Source: Anaerolineae bacterium (lineage in GTDB: Bacteria > Chloroflexota > Anaerolineae > Promineifilales > Promineifilaceae). From it: a stretch of DNA of 50,250 nt. The stretch is from contig JANQGC010000006.1 of NCBI GenBank assembly GCA_028277515.1, positions 1-50,250 on the forward strand. Direction: 5' to 3'. The translations under genes were made by a program, and so were the position numbers. Below the pieces are notes generated by a model, which was given only the letters and a program-made list of their open reading frames with translations, made no database searches and was not told where the DNA came from. Positions 35,971-44,509 of this stretch are shown in pieces (position 1 is the first letter of the stretch; each line of letters starts with the position of its first letter).

Positions 35971-37700
35971 CACTCCTCCGATTCAGGGATTTCATAAATA
36001 AAGATTGAGTAGCCAACGCGATCGTCCGGCGGCCGTGCACGGAACCAGGGATACACATTTTTTTCAGGCAGGGGCAGCTCTCCAAGGCTGCTGGCGCTTA
36101 TTGCATAAATACCAGGCCCCGGTGAACTTGGGTTAAAAGGGGGAATGCTCCATCGAGAAAGAAATGGTTGGCGAGGAAAACCGGGCAGCGGTTCATAATT
36201 TATGCCATAATAACCAGGATCGGCCGTTCCAAACCAACCCAACTTTATTTCTTGAACATTATTTTCATCCATCCAACGCTCCAGGCGCAGTAAATCCTGC
36301 CCCCAATCAATATTACTATCAATCAGTATCTCATGCCCATTTACCGGGCCGCCGGCGATTTCATTGAAATAGCTTAAATAATGCGGATGAATCCAACCGA
36401 CTATCAGGAAATAATTAATGATCAGGAGAATGATAAAGAGAACTGGAGTCCATGAAAACCGGCCGATCTCATCTCGCCTTCCACCAAACGTTTGCCAAAT
36501 CCATGATCGGGCCGGTGCGCTGCCTAAGCCGGCAATTGTCATATACATATAGGGCAATATCGGCAGCAGGTGACGATAACCAATATTTAGCGCACTGGCT
36601 ATCGTCGCCCCAAAATAGACAATTAAAGGAGCCAGCAGGAAAATAACACCGGGACGGGTTTTTTTGATTAGAATCAATATTACAACAGCCAAAAAAAATA
36701 ATATAAGCGTCAATGCCGGTGTTTTCGTTATCAGGGCAATAGGAAAATAAAGTGGAAAACCCTCATTAGAAAATTGTCCTAATAAAAAGCTCGGCCGTCC
36801 CCCTTCACTTAGCAATAAAATGCGCTCAATACCTGACCAAAACGGTGGCATAGGGCCTGAAAAATCGTTTAGGAATTCCAGCCTTTGATCGAGAAAGTTA
36901 AACGTTCCCCAGTCAAATAAGTAGGTCGTCCAAAGGATCAATAGTGATCCGGCTCCAGCCAACAACAATTGCCCTAACCGGCGCATGGCTGCGTGCAAAT
37001 AGGATTTATGCCCATAAATTGGAAGCAACGCCAGGAGTATCCAAATGGGCATAAAGATTAAGCTGGACAATTTACTGCTAAATGCCAGGCCAATGGCGGT
37101 CATTGCCCAAAACCAGCGATGCCAATTCCAGCCCCTTATCACCCACAAGCGCCAGAGAAAATATGTCGCTAAGAATGTGAAGAGCGTCCCGCCTATATCG
37201 GTGGTGGTGTAACGGCCGTGGGCCAGAATGTTGGGATCAAAAAGAAGCAGCAAGAAAATCAAAATCGCCGGAATAATACCCCACATTTCCCGCGCAAAGT
37301 GCCAACCGATTAATGCCAGGGCAATAGTTAGATATACGATGGGCAGCCGGGCCAGGAAAAAAATTTTTTGTAAATCTAATCCTCGATTCACCTCCCAAAT
37401 CATCTTATCGGCAAAAACATACCAGAAAACATCAACTGGTTGCCCCTGCCAGCTCATATCATCGAAAGGAAGCTCTATTTCGGGCATTGTTAGTAAAGGC
37501 AATGCGCTGAAAGCGTTGATTAGAGGTGGATGCTCAAGACTTAAACGGGGATCTCCCGTACGCAATAGCGCCAGTCCCCGTGCGATGTGGTTCTGTTCGT
37601 CCATCGTTGGGCTATCCCCAAGCAAGCTGTTAAGCGCGAGGTAATAAAAAATAAGAATGGCCGGAATAACCAGCCACCGTTGATAACGCCTATAGGACAT
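35970..37700 (-). CDS. Family-39-type membrane glycosyltransferase (no C-terminal module)
   Basis: About 576 residues from ATG 37700; the frame is open to 37853, but the extra 51 residues are not hydrophobic and overlap the divergent gene. First loop: GDSPTMDEQNHIARGLALL with the acidic motif, then LEHPPLINAFSALPLL. About eleven spans follow, then DSNIDWGQDLLRLERWMDENNVQE and PGYYGINYEPLPGFP, closely matching the paralogue at 13224-15593, but it ends without the beta module. A TATAAT at 37715-37710 lies ten bases before the ATG. It is the first gene of the six-gene operon running to 28097. Confidence 0.76.
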   Translation of the reverse strand: MSYRRYQRWLVIPAILIFYYLALNSLLGDSPTMDEQNHIARGLALLRTGDPRLSLEHPPLINAFSALPLLTMPEIELPFDDMSWQGQPVDVFWYVFADKMIWEVNRGLDLQKIFFLARLPIVYLTIALALIGWHFAREMWGIIPAILIFLLLLFDPNILAHGRYTTTDIGGTLFTFLATYFLWRLWVIRGWNWHRWFWAMTAIGLAFSSKLSSLIFMPIWILLALLPIYGHKSYLHAAMRRLGQLLLAGAGSLLILWTTYLFDWGTFNFLDQRLEFLNDFSGPMPPFWSGIERILLLSEGGRPSFLLGQFSNEGFPLYFPIALITKTPALTLILFFLAVVILILIKKTRPGVIFLLAPLIVYFGATIASALNIGYRHLLPILPYMYMTIAGLGSAPARSWIWQTFGGRRDEIGRFSWTPVLFIILLIINYFLIVGWIHPHYLSYFNEIAGGPVNGHEILIDSNIDWGQDLLRLERWMDENNVQEIKLGWFGTADPGYYGINYEPLPGFPRQPFLSRWSIPPFNPSSPGPGIYAISASSLGELPLPEKNVYPWFRARPPDDRVGYSIFIYEIPESEE

Positions 37701-37841
37701 AGTCTGCGGATTATATGTCAGCGTTTTATGGAGGCAAACACCCATTAATACGCCCAAATGATGACTTACCAACGATTGGATGCCAGTCATGTAGGATTCG
37801 TGCTCAGATGAATGGAATACAATAAAATTCGGCTCATTGCA

Positions 37842-38801
37842 ATGCGTAAACAATTCACGAACTTACTTAAGATAGCCATCACTCTACTGGGATTGATCCT
37901 TGTTCTGACCCAGTTTGACCTGCAAATCATTGGCCAAACGCTGCAGCAGGCTGACCTGTTCTGGCTATTGGTCGGATTTGTACTCGTCAATGCCAGTGTT
38001 ATCCTTCGTGCTTACCGTTGGCTGCTCTTGATTCGTGGCTTGCACACCCAAATATCTTTCGGCCGGCTGGTTGAACTATATTATGTAGGTAGTTTTTTCA
38101 ATGTATTTCTACCTTCCGGTTTTGGGGGAGACATCGTGCGGGTGTTGGAAGTTTCGCGAGATATTTCGGCCGATATTGCCACAGGAACGGTGATCATCGA
38201 CCGCTTGAGTGGCTTAATGATGTTATTTGCCCTGGCCTTGTTAGCCCTTCCATTCCGCCCGCCTGATTTTCCGCAGCAGCTCTTGTGGTTTATCATCATC
38301 ACATCCGTTGCGGGACTGATTGCTGGTTTTGTGCTCTTGGATGGGCGGGTTTTGTACTATCTAAGCCAACTAATTCCTTCCCAGATAATCAACGTTGGCG
38401 GTGGCTTCTTACTTAAAGTAGCACAAGCAGTAGATGAATGCGGCTGGCCGGCAATCGCCAGGGCTATGCTCGTTTCCCTCTTGTTCAACCTCCTTCAGGC
38501 AATTTGGTGGACCACAACTGCTTACGCGCTAGATTTAACGATTCCATTCACTTATATGCTGCTGGTCGTCCCCATCTTATCCCTGGCCTTATTAATTCCC
38601 TCAATTGGCGGGCTGGGCGTTCGCGAGTTTTTAGCGCCGCTATTATTCATCGGCGCGGGTATATCCCCTGAAGAGGCCATCGCGCTGACTTTTCTCGTCT
38701 TCTTATTAGAGCGCGTATCAGGATTGCTGGGTGGACCCGTGTATATTTATGCGACCATACGTGATCGGAAAAAAAACCGGGAACGAGGAGCAGACCGTTA
38801 A
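37842..38801 (+). CDS. Flippase-like lysylphosphatidylglycerol-synthase TM protein (UPF0104)
   Basis: About 319 residues from ATG 37842 (an earlier ATG at 37812 is possible; neither has a strong ribosome-binding site). It has around eight membrane spans and the typical start LLKIAITLLGLILVLTQFDLQIIGQTLQQADLFWLL, RAYRWLLLIRG, YYVGSFFNVFLPSGFGGDIVRV and the late motif LIPSIGGLGVREF. These define the UPF0104/PF03706 group, related to MprF membrane domains and often found next to surface-glycan genes, where flipping or transfer of lipid-linked material is suspected. Divergent from the CotH-VTC operon and convergent with the transporter permease. Function in this cell is inferred only. Confidence 0.8.
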   Translation: MRKQFTNLLKIAITLLGLILVLTQFDLQIIGQTLQQADLFWLLVGFVLVNASVILRAYRWLLLIRGLHTQISFGRLVELYYVGSFFNVFLPSGFGGDIVRVLEVSRDISADIATGTVIIDRLSGLMMLFALALLALPFRPPDFPQQLLWFIIITSVAGLIAGFVLLDGRVLYYLSQLIPSQIINVGGGFLLKVAQAVDECGWPAIARAMLVSLLFNLLQAIWWTTTAYALDLTIPFTYMLLVVPILSLALLIPSIGGLGVREFLAPLLFIGAGISPEEAIALTFLVFLLERVSGLLGGPVYIYATIRDRKKNRERGADR

Positions 38802-38830
38802 AATGGAACGAAGTGAGTGATCGAAACTTG

Positions 38831-39811
38831 TTACTCTTTATCAGCCCCCGCATGAACAAGTCGCGGATCAAGAGCATCCCGCAAACCATCACCAAGCAAG
38901 TTGAATCCCAAAACTGTGATCGAAATGGCAATTCCGGCTGAAAACACCAGGTGTGGCGCGCTGAATAGCTGATTTCGCTCCCGGCCTAACATCGTCCCCC
39001 ACTCAGGGGTAGGTTCCTGAGCACCGAGACCAAGGAAGGAGAGCGCGGCCGTATCCAGAATAGCCGTTGCAAACCCCAATGTCGCTAAAACAATCAACGG
39101 TGGCAGCGCATTGGGCAAAATTCTGCGAAATAAAATTTCTAAATTACTCGCCCCCAAAGCGCGAGAGGCTTCCACATAATCGGCTTCACGCAACGAAATG
39201 ACCGAGGAACGCACGACACGCGCGTAGGCGGGAATACTCACAATACCAACAGCAATCATCGCATTGACAAGACTGCGTTCTTCCATAACAAACACTATGG
39301 CGATGGCCAGCAACAAAGCGGGAAATGAGAGCACGACATCCAACAGCCGCATAATAATATTGTCCCAATTACTCCCGGCATATCCGGCGAAGGCACCAAG
39401 AATTGTGCCTATCGTCGCCGCAAAAAAGACAACAACGAGACCAACTTGCAAAGACACGCGTGAGCCATAAACAATGCGGCTGAACAAATCTCGAACATTG
39501 CCATCTGTTCCTAATATATGCTGTGGTTGATCTTCCGGGCAACCCAGGAGGTGGATACAAGGAGATTCCCTTTTCTTGACATCCTCTTTTCCAATCAATA
39601 CCTCAGTCGGATCATGGGTTGCAATCACCGGGGCGAAAACAGCCATTGTGACAACAATACCCAGGATAAATAGACCAACTTGTGCCGATCGCTGGCGCAG
39701 TAGCCGGCGTAATGTAAGCCGCCATAGACTGTTCGCTTTGTAATCACCAATATCGGCAATATTGTCAGTAGGAATTTCCGCTACGTTATTCAATGTCTCC
39801 TCACTCTGCAT
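38831..39811 (-). CDS. Peptide-type ABC transporter permease (DppC/OppC-like)
   Basis: A 326-residue inner-membrane permease. It has a cytoplasmic N-terminus, one early span, a large outer loop (THDPTEVLIG ... HILGTDGNVRDLFSRIVYGSRVSL) and five further spans. The EAA coupling segment EASRALGASNLEILFRRILPN contacts the ATPase. LGTDxxxRDxxSR is typical of DppC-type permeases. GGGTGA lies close before the ATG at 39811. It follows the DppB-like gene after 20 bases. Its substrate is set by the binding protein at 41236-43140. Confidence 0.93.
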   Translation of the reverse strand: MQSEETLNNVAEIPTDNIADIGDYKANSLWRLTLRRLLRQRSAQVGLFILGIVVTMAVFAPVIATHDPTEVLIGKEDVKKRESPCIHLLGCPEDQPQHILGTDGNVRDLFSRIVYGSRVSLQVGLVVVFFAATIGTILGAFAGYAGSNWDNIIMRLLDVVLSFPALLLAIAIVFVMEERSLVNAMIAVGIVSIPAYARVVRSSVISLREADYVEASRALGASNLEILFRRILPNALPPLIVLATLGFATAILDTAALSFLGLGAQEPTPEWGTMLGRERNQLFSAPHLVFSAGIAISITVLGFNLLGDGLRDALDPRLVHAGADKE

Positions 39812-39831
39812 CGGTCACCCTTCAAATTCCA

Positions 39832-40914
39832 TCAATCAAGCCGAACCCTGGGATCAAGAAAGCCGTAGGATAAATCGACAAGCAAATTGCTTACAACATA
39901 AATAAACGCGATGACGAGCACAAACCCTTGCAGGACAGGAAAATCGCGCGAGAAAATAGATTCCACAACACTACGCCCCACGCCCGATAATCCAAATATC
40001 GTCTCCGTCAGCACAGCACCGCCAAGGATGCTGCCTAACTGTAAGCCAACAATGGTGACCACGGGTAGAAGAGCGTTCCTAAACGAGTGTTTTAGAATCA
40101 CCTTATTCTGACTCAAACCCTTTGCTCGCGCTGCACGCACGTAGTCCTGGCCCAATACTTCCAACATGCTAGACCGGGTCATTCGGGCGATGATGGCCAG
40201 GGGAATGGTCGCCAAGGCAATCGCCGGAAGAATTAAATGGATCATTGTATCTTTAAGGACTTCCCAATTGCGGGTCAGAATTGAGTTTAAGATATAAAGC
40301 TTGGCAACAAATTCAAAGATGTGGAAGCGTAACGAGGTCTCTTCTCCGGGATCAATCTCAAAGACTTCATAAAATGGAGTTGGAGATAAGCCGGCCGTCA
40401 ACCGCCCAGAAGGCGGTAGTTGGAAAGGCGTGTCTTTTAAGAGCACCGCGAATACATAGATCAGCATCAGACCTAAAAAGAAAACTGGAATCGAGACGCC
40501 TAAATTCGCGCCGATCATAGTCCCCACATCAGCGAGCGAGTTACGGCGAACGGCCGAGATGATCCCTAATGGTAGCCCAATGATCACAGCCAGAAACATA
40601 GCTGTAAACCCTAATTCAATCGTCGTTGGCAGCCTTTCCACAATAATGATTGATACCGGGCGGCTGAAGCGGATTGAATCTCCCAGATTGCCCTTCGCCA
40701 AATTTTCCAGAAATAGGAGAAATTGAACGGGAATCGGTTCATTGAGACCATGATCTTCTAAAAACTGATCACAACGTTCTTTTGTTGCTTTTTCTCCAAG
40801 GATAGAATGGCAGGGATCACCAGGAATTGAGCGGGCGATTATAAAAGTTACTAATACGACGAGGAAGAGGACTGGGATGGCGAGTAAGGACCGGCGAAAC
40901 GTGTATTGAATCAT
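39832..40914 (-). CDS. Peptide-type ABC transporter permease (DppB/OppB-like)
   Basis: A 360-residue permease with the DppB start (YTFRRSLLAIPVLFLVVLVTFIIARSIPGDP), the NLAKGNLGDSIRFSRPV segment, six spans and the EAA loop YVRAARAKGLSQNKVILKHSFRNALLP. It ends with SYGFLDPRVRL, the usual C-terminus of this family. It forms the heterodimeric channel with the next gene. The 321-bp gap before it, after the binding-protein gene, holds a family 2-like inverted repeat and a terminator, so permease transcription may depend on partial read-through or its own promoter. Confidence 0.93.
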   Translation of the reverse strand: MIQYTFRRSLLAIPVLFLVVLVTFIIARSIPGDPCHSILGEKATKERCDQFLEDHGLNEPIPVQFLLFLENLAKGNLGDSIRFSRPVSIIIVERLPTTIELGFTAMFLAVIIGLPLGIISAVRRNSLADVGTMIGANLGVSIPVFFLGLMLIYVFAVLLKDTPFQLPPSGRLTAGLSPTPFYEVFEIDPGEETSLRFHIFEFVAKLYILNSILTRNWEVLKDTMIHLILPAIALATIPLAIIARMTRSSMLEVLGQDYVRAARAKGLSQNKVILKHSFRNALLPVVTIVGLQLGSILGGAVLTETIFGLSGVGRSVVESIFSRDFPVLQGFVLVIAFIYVVSNLLVDLSYGFLDPRVRLD

Positions 40915-40998
40915 AAAACCTAATTTTCAAACGAGAAAGTCGCTTATTATCTCTATTTCAACCTGCTAAGCACACCATTACAACAACCATTTACACAG

Positions 40999-41074
40999 AA
41001 ATTTGACAACTTTTCACTTGATATATGGGCGAAAACCATTTAAAAGTTGTCAAATTTTAGGTAATGCAACAGTA
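40999..41074. repeat. Family 2-like inverted-repeat element, copy C (diverged, reversed)
   Basis: AAATTTGACAACTTTT (40999-41014) and AAAAGTTGTCAAATTT (41042-41057) form a perfect 16-bp inverted repeat with a 27-bp spacer; core centres are 44 bp apart. TAATGCAA follows at 41062-41069; read on the reverse strand it gives TTGCATTA in front of the arm, as in copies A and B, so this copy is a reversed and diverged relative. It lies between the binding-protein and permease genes. Confidence 0.65.
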
Positions 41075-41080
41075 AGTTGA

Positions 41081-41133
41081 TTTTTGTTAAAAATACAGGA
41101 TAGCCGGGACTTACTTGAAGATCCGGCTATCCT
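41081..41133 (-). terminator. Intrinsic terminator of the binding-protein gene
   Basis: AGGATAGCCGG (41097-41107) and CCGGCTATCCT (41123-41133) form a perfect 11-bp stem with a 15-base loop. On the reverse strand the stem is followed by TGTATTTTTAAC. It lies about 100 bases after the stop codon of the binding protein and before the permease genes, fitting the usual surplus of binding protein over permease. Confidence 0.8.
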
Positions 41134-41235
41134 TTATTCATGCTGGCTGTGCTGTGAAGCACTACTTAACCGCACATAGAATAATTGGCCTGCATCAGTG
41201 ACACAGACCAATTATCCTGGACATTAAACAATCAC

Positions 41236-43140
41236 TTATTCGCTAGGGGCGTTAATCAGACCACCCCAGAGATAAGAGAAGTAATCGAAGCCACCGGTGT
41301 TACCAACATGCAATGGGTTGGCAGCATCAATACCGGCAGCCCAAGAGGCAACAACGTCATTGGAGTCGAAGGTTGAGCCATCATGGAACAAGACACCTTC
41401 GCGCAAGGTGCAGGTCCATACGGAGCTGTCTTCATTACCTTCACAAGCCGTGGCTAGCTCAGGGACAACATCGCCGGAGTCAAGTTCATAGTCGAAGAGT
41501 GTTTCAACGACTTGCTGGCACGGTCGTAGGGATTCACCATCGGTTTCATCTGCGCAGTACAAGCTGATTGGCTCATTATTCTGCATGAATACGAGGGTAT
41601 CCTTACCCGGATCTAGCTGGTAGAACTGCGTGGCCCCGAATGGTGGCGTATAAGCATTCTCAACGCTGGCCAAAGCCGCATCTGCTGCAGCGCCATGAAC
41701 AGCCGGAATCATTGGTACCAGTTCTTTAATGGCATTATTGGCCTGCTCATATAGTGGAGCTGCCTCATCAACATCAGCGATTTTCGAGGCTTCTTCCAAT
41801 GGCTCGTAAATCTCCGGATGGGCATCGCCAAACTGCGGGTTGTTTGCCCCAAAGTGGAAATCTAAGAAATTGGTTACATGAGGATAGTCCGCGCCCCATC
41901 CAAGCAGATGGATGCCATCCAAATTGCCGTCTGTCGATTCGGCGATAAATTCACCGGATTCCATGACAACAACTTCAGCATTGATGCCAAGGTTTTCAGC
42001 TAGTTGGTTTTGGATATCAACGGCAACTATACCCGGTTCCGGCAGATAAACACGGAATACATCGCGGTAGAAAATGCTTGTATCAAAACCATCCGGATAA
42101 CCAGCATCAGCAAGCAGTTGTCGCGCGGCTTCTGGATCAAATTCGTACCATTCCTCACCCTGGCATCCATTCGGAATTGTGCATGGTGTAAAGTGTGAAG
42201 CTACCTCTGATCCTGGGGGAAAGAAGTTGTCCACAATACGCTGTCGATCAATGCCCATGGCAATTGCTTTACGCACGTCAGGATTATCAAATGGCTCAAA
42301 TGTATTGGTGAAACCAACATACAAAATGTTCGGGTTTTCGATATTGATCAATTGTAGGTTGGGATCACTTTCTACAGCCTCAAAATCGTCGGGGCTAACC
42401 AATGTAATCATGTCCACAGTCCCCGCTTGCAATTCAACCAGTCGGGCAGCGCCTTCCTGATTCCAGCGCAAGACGGCCGTCTGTGCTGGAGCCGGGTCTC
42501 CCCAGTAATCTTCAAATCGCTGGTAAACAACTGAATCACCACGAATCCACTCTTCAACCATGTAAGGGCCTGTACCTACGGGTTTTTCAAGTAATTCGCC
42601 GGTGCCGCCAGTTTCTTCCAGCCATTCCTCGGCCTGAATGCCAAATGGTGTAAATGCGATTTTGGCCATAAATGCCGGATCTGGGCCACAAAGTTGGAAT
42701 TCTACTGTTGATTCATCAACTGCGGTGATGGAGGAAATCTTTCCACCATAGTCACAACTCTCTGCTGCAACGGAGCGACCTTCAAAAGCCATTTCTTCCT
42801 CAGCCATCTCTTCTTCGGCTGGTTCTTCGGTGGCTTCTTCTTCAGCCATCTCTTCTTCAGCAGGCTCTTCTTCTTCAGCCATTTCCTCTTCGGCCGGTTC
42901 TTCTTCAGCCATCTCTTCTTCGGCTGGCTCTTCTTCAGCCATTTCCTCTTCGGCTGGCTCTTCTTCAGCCATCTCTTCTTCGGCTGGTTCTTCCGCCGCT
43001 TCCTCTTCTTCTGGAGCAGCTTCCTCAGCAGGCGCCGGTTCTTCAGCCGGCTCATCTGTTGTCTGAGGAGAACAGGCAGCCACAACCAACATCAATGTTA
43101 ATAACATGGCCACCACTACAAAAATCTTTTGCTTCTTCAT
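41236..43140 (-). CDS. Peptide-type ABC transporter substrate-binding lipoprotein, circularly permuted
   Basis: A 634-residue family 5 binding lipoprotein. The signal ends at a lipobox with Cys23 (LVVAACS), followed by an acidic linker with EEPAEEEMAE repeats (about 50-118). The fold then starts in what is normally the middle of domain I (GGKISSITAVDESTVEFQL, PVGTGPYMVEEW, ELQAGTVDM) and continues through domain II (AIAMGIDRQRIV; LLADAGYPDGFD). The last 121 residues (514-634: TLVFMQNNEPISLY ... LREGVLFHDGSTFDSNDVVASW) are the segment that normally forms the N-terminus. This order is a circular permutation. GGAGAA precedes the ATG, and a promoter is seen at 43210-43238. It probably binds peptides, but the ligand is unknown. 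Confidence 0.9.
   Translation of the reverse strand: MKKQKIFVVVAMLLTLMLVVAACSPQTTDEPAEEPAPAEEAAPEEEEAAEEPAEEEMAEEEPAEEEMAEEEPAEEEMAEEEPAEEEMAEEEEPAEEEMAEEEATEEPAEEEMAEEEMAFEGRSVAAESCDYGGKISSITAVDESTVEFQLCGPDPAFMAKIAFTPFGIQAEEWLEETGGTGELLEKPVGTGPYMVEEWIRGDSVVYQRFEDYWGDPAPAQTAVLRWNQEGAARLVELQAGTVDMITLVSPDDFEAVESDPNLQLINIENPNILYVGFTNTFEPFDNPDVRKAIAMGIDRQRIVDNFFPPGSEVASHFTPCTIPNGCQGEEWYEFDPEAARQLLADAGYPDGFDTSIFYRDVFRVYLPEPGIVAVDIQNQLAENLGINAEVVVMESGEFIAESTDGNLDGIHLLGWGADYPHVTNFLDFHFGANNPQFGDAHPEIYEPLEEASKIADVDEAAPLYEQANNAIKELVPMIPAVHGAAADAALASVENAYTPPFGATQFYQLDPGKDTLVFMQNNEPISLYCADETDGESLRPCQQVVETLFDYELDSGDVVPELATACEGNEDSSVWTCTLREGVLFHDGSTFDSNDVVASWAAGIDAANPLHVGNTGGFDYFSYLWGGLINAPSE
42787..42993 (-). 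repeat. Tandem 30-bp repeats encoding an acidic linker
   Basis: Roughly seven imperfect 30-bp units encode EEPAEEEMAE repeats in the binding-protein linker (residues about 50-118), with small length changes (an added Glu, an inserted AT). The opposite strand is open and would give serine-rich repeats, which is a compositional shadow. Such repeats are prone to length change by slippage. Confidence 0.85.
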
Positions 43141-43209
43141 ATATCTCTTCTCCTTTTAAGATAAGATAATAAAATAATAAGCCGAATCACAGGCCAGCTC
43201 ATTGCAAAA

Positions 43210-43238
43210 ATAATAGCATGATTTAATCTTGAGGACAA
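43210..43238 (-). promoter_or_regulatory. Candidate promoter of the binding-protein gene
   Basis: On the reverse strand TTGTCC (43238-43233) and TATTAT (43215-43210) are separated by 17 bases, a good sigma-70-type layout, placing the transcript start about 60 bases before the ATG at 43140. It lies in the 364-bp divergent region between the two arms of the transporter locus, which otherwise holds the family 1 element at 43389-43447. Confidence 0.5.
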
Positions 43239-43388
43239 ACAAGCTTATTAAAATGTCACCAAATCGTCACTTTATTTTATATTTTCATTCTGTTTGCAGT
43301 TGATGATACCATTGTGCTAGAGTTGATTATTCAGTTTTTAAAGGTTGTCATCATTTATATAAATACTTCATCTCAGAAGATCCTTTAA

Positions 43389-43447
43389 AAGTGACAGTCA
43401 CTTTAATTTATTACCTTTAACATATTACTTATAAGTGACTGTCACAT
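43389..43447. repeat. Family 1 paired-palindrome element, copy 3
   Basis: AAGTGACAGTCACTT (43389-43403) and AAGTGACTGTCACAT (43433-43447, one mismatch) flank a 29-bp AT-rich spacer; centres are 44 bp apart. It lies about 58 bp before the ATPase start and 150 bp upstream of the predicted binding-protein promoter, where it could affect both divergent arms of the transporter. Confidence 0.85.
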
Positions 43448-43504
43448 AATAGCGATTATTTATGAAATGGCGCACTGATCCTTAATACGATAAGAGGCAT
43501 ATGA

Positions 43505-44509
43505 GTGGAAAATAATAAGGGGAATATTCTCGAAATAACCGGGCTTAAAACGCAATTCTTCACAGAAACGGGGGCTGTAAAGGCCGTAGACGATGTCAGT
43601 ATCATCGTAAAGAAAGGTGAAGTATTAGGTATAGTTGGTGAATCCGGTTGTGGGAAGAGCGTCACTTCCCTTTCAATCATGCGCCTTGTGAGTCAGCCAG
43701 GGCGGATTGTTGCCGGCGAAATCCTTTTTGACAACGAAAATCTCTTGAATTTTTCCGAAAAACAAATGATGGATATCCGTGGCAATCGCATATCCATGAT
43801 TTTTCAACAGCCCCAAAGCAGTTTAAATCCTGTTTTTCGTATCGGCGATCAGTTAGCTGAAGTGATCATTCTTCATCAAGATGTGAGTAAAGAGCAGGTG
43901 GAGCAGCAGGTTATTCAACTGCTTCGAACAGTCGGAATCCCGGAACCTGAAGCCCGTACTCGTGCCTACCCACATGAGCTGTCAGGTGGAATGGCTCAAC
44001 GGGTGATGATCGCTATGGCTCTGGCCTGTGTTCCGGAACTTTTAATTGCTGATGAGCCAACTACGGCCTTAGATGTCACCATTCAAGCACAAATATTGGA
44101 TCTGATGCGTAATTTACGCTCAAAGATGGATACTTCAATCATCCTAATCACCCATGATCTCGGTGTCGTAGCGGAAATGTGTGATCGGGTCAACGTGATG
44201 TATGCCGGCCGGATTGTTGAAGAAGCGCCCGTCGTTGAATTGTTCAATTCACCAAAACATCCATATACAGATGCTCTTATTGGTTCCACTCCCGTACTTG
44301 GTCAAAGTAACAAGGAACTAACAACCATACCCGGTTCTGTCCCCAATTTAATAGATTTACCGCCCGGTTGTAAATTCGCTCCTAGATGTCGGGCCAGGAT
44401 AGAGAATAATCTTGAAATTTGTACGGAAGAAGAGCCAGAGCTGATCCAGGTTGGTCCCAATCATTGGACTCGCTGTTGGCTGTATGAAGAAGCGGAAGGC
44501 AAAATTTAG
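43505..44509 (+). CDS. Peptide-type ABC transporter ATPase (DppD/OppD-like)
   Basis: A 334-residue ATPase with Walker A GESGCGKS, signature LSGGMAQR, Walker B LLIADEPTTALD and a switch histidine in ITHDLG. The C-terminal oligopeptide-transporter tail is present with its cysteine motif (GCKFAPRC...C). The start is GTG at 43505, after AAGAGG; no in-frame ATG lies nearby. It drives transport with the partner ATPase directly downstream and the permeases encoded on the other strand. Confidence 0.93.
   Translation: MENNKGNILEITGLKTQFFTETGAVKAVDDVSIIVKKGEVLGIVGESGCGKSVTSLSIMRLVSQPGRIVAGEILFDNENLLNFSEKQMMDIRGNRISMIFQQPQSSLNPVFRIGDQLAEVIILHQDVSKEQVEQQVIQLLRTVGIPEPEARTRAYPHELSGGMAQRVMIAMALACVPELLIADEPTTALDVTIQAQILDLMRNLRSKMDTSIILITHDLGVVAEMCDRVNVMYAGRIVEEAPVVELFNSPKHPYTDALIGSTPVLGQSNKELTTIPGSVPNLIDLPPGCKFAPRCRARIENNLEICTEEEPELIQVGPNHWTRCWLYEEAEGKI

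Noticed and set aside
37701..37853. N-terminal extension of the glycosyltransferase to 37853
   Set aside because: The extra 51 residues are polar, atypical before the first membrane span, and would overlap the divergent gene's start.
41081..41133. Forward-strand terminator at the binding-protein/permease gap
   Set aside because: No forward gene ends here; the reverse-strand reading gives a stem followed by a T-rich run after the binding-protein stop.
42830..43066. Forward-strand ORF encoding Ser/Ala-rich repeats
   Set aside because: It is the antisense shadow of the acidic repeat linker in the binding protein, created by the repeated codons.
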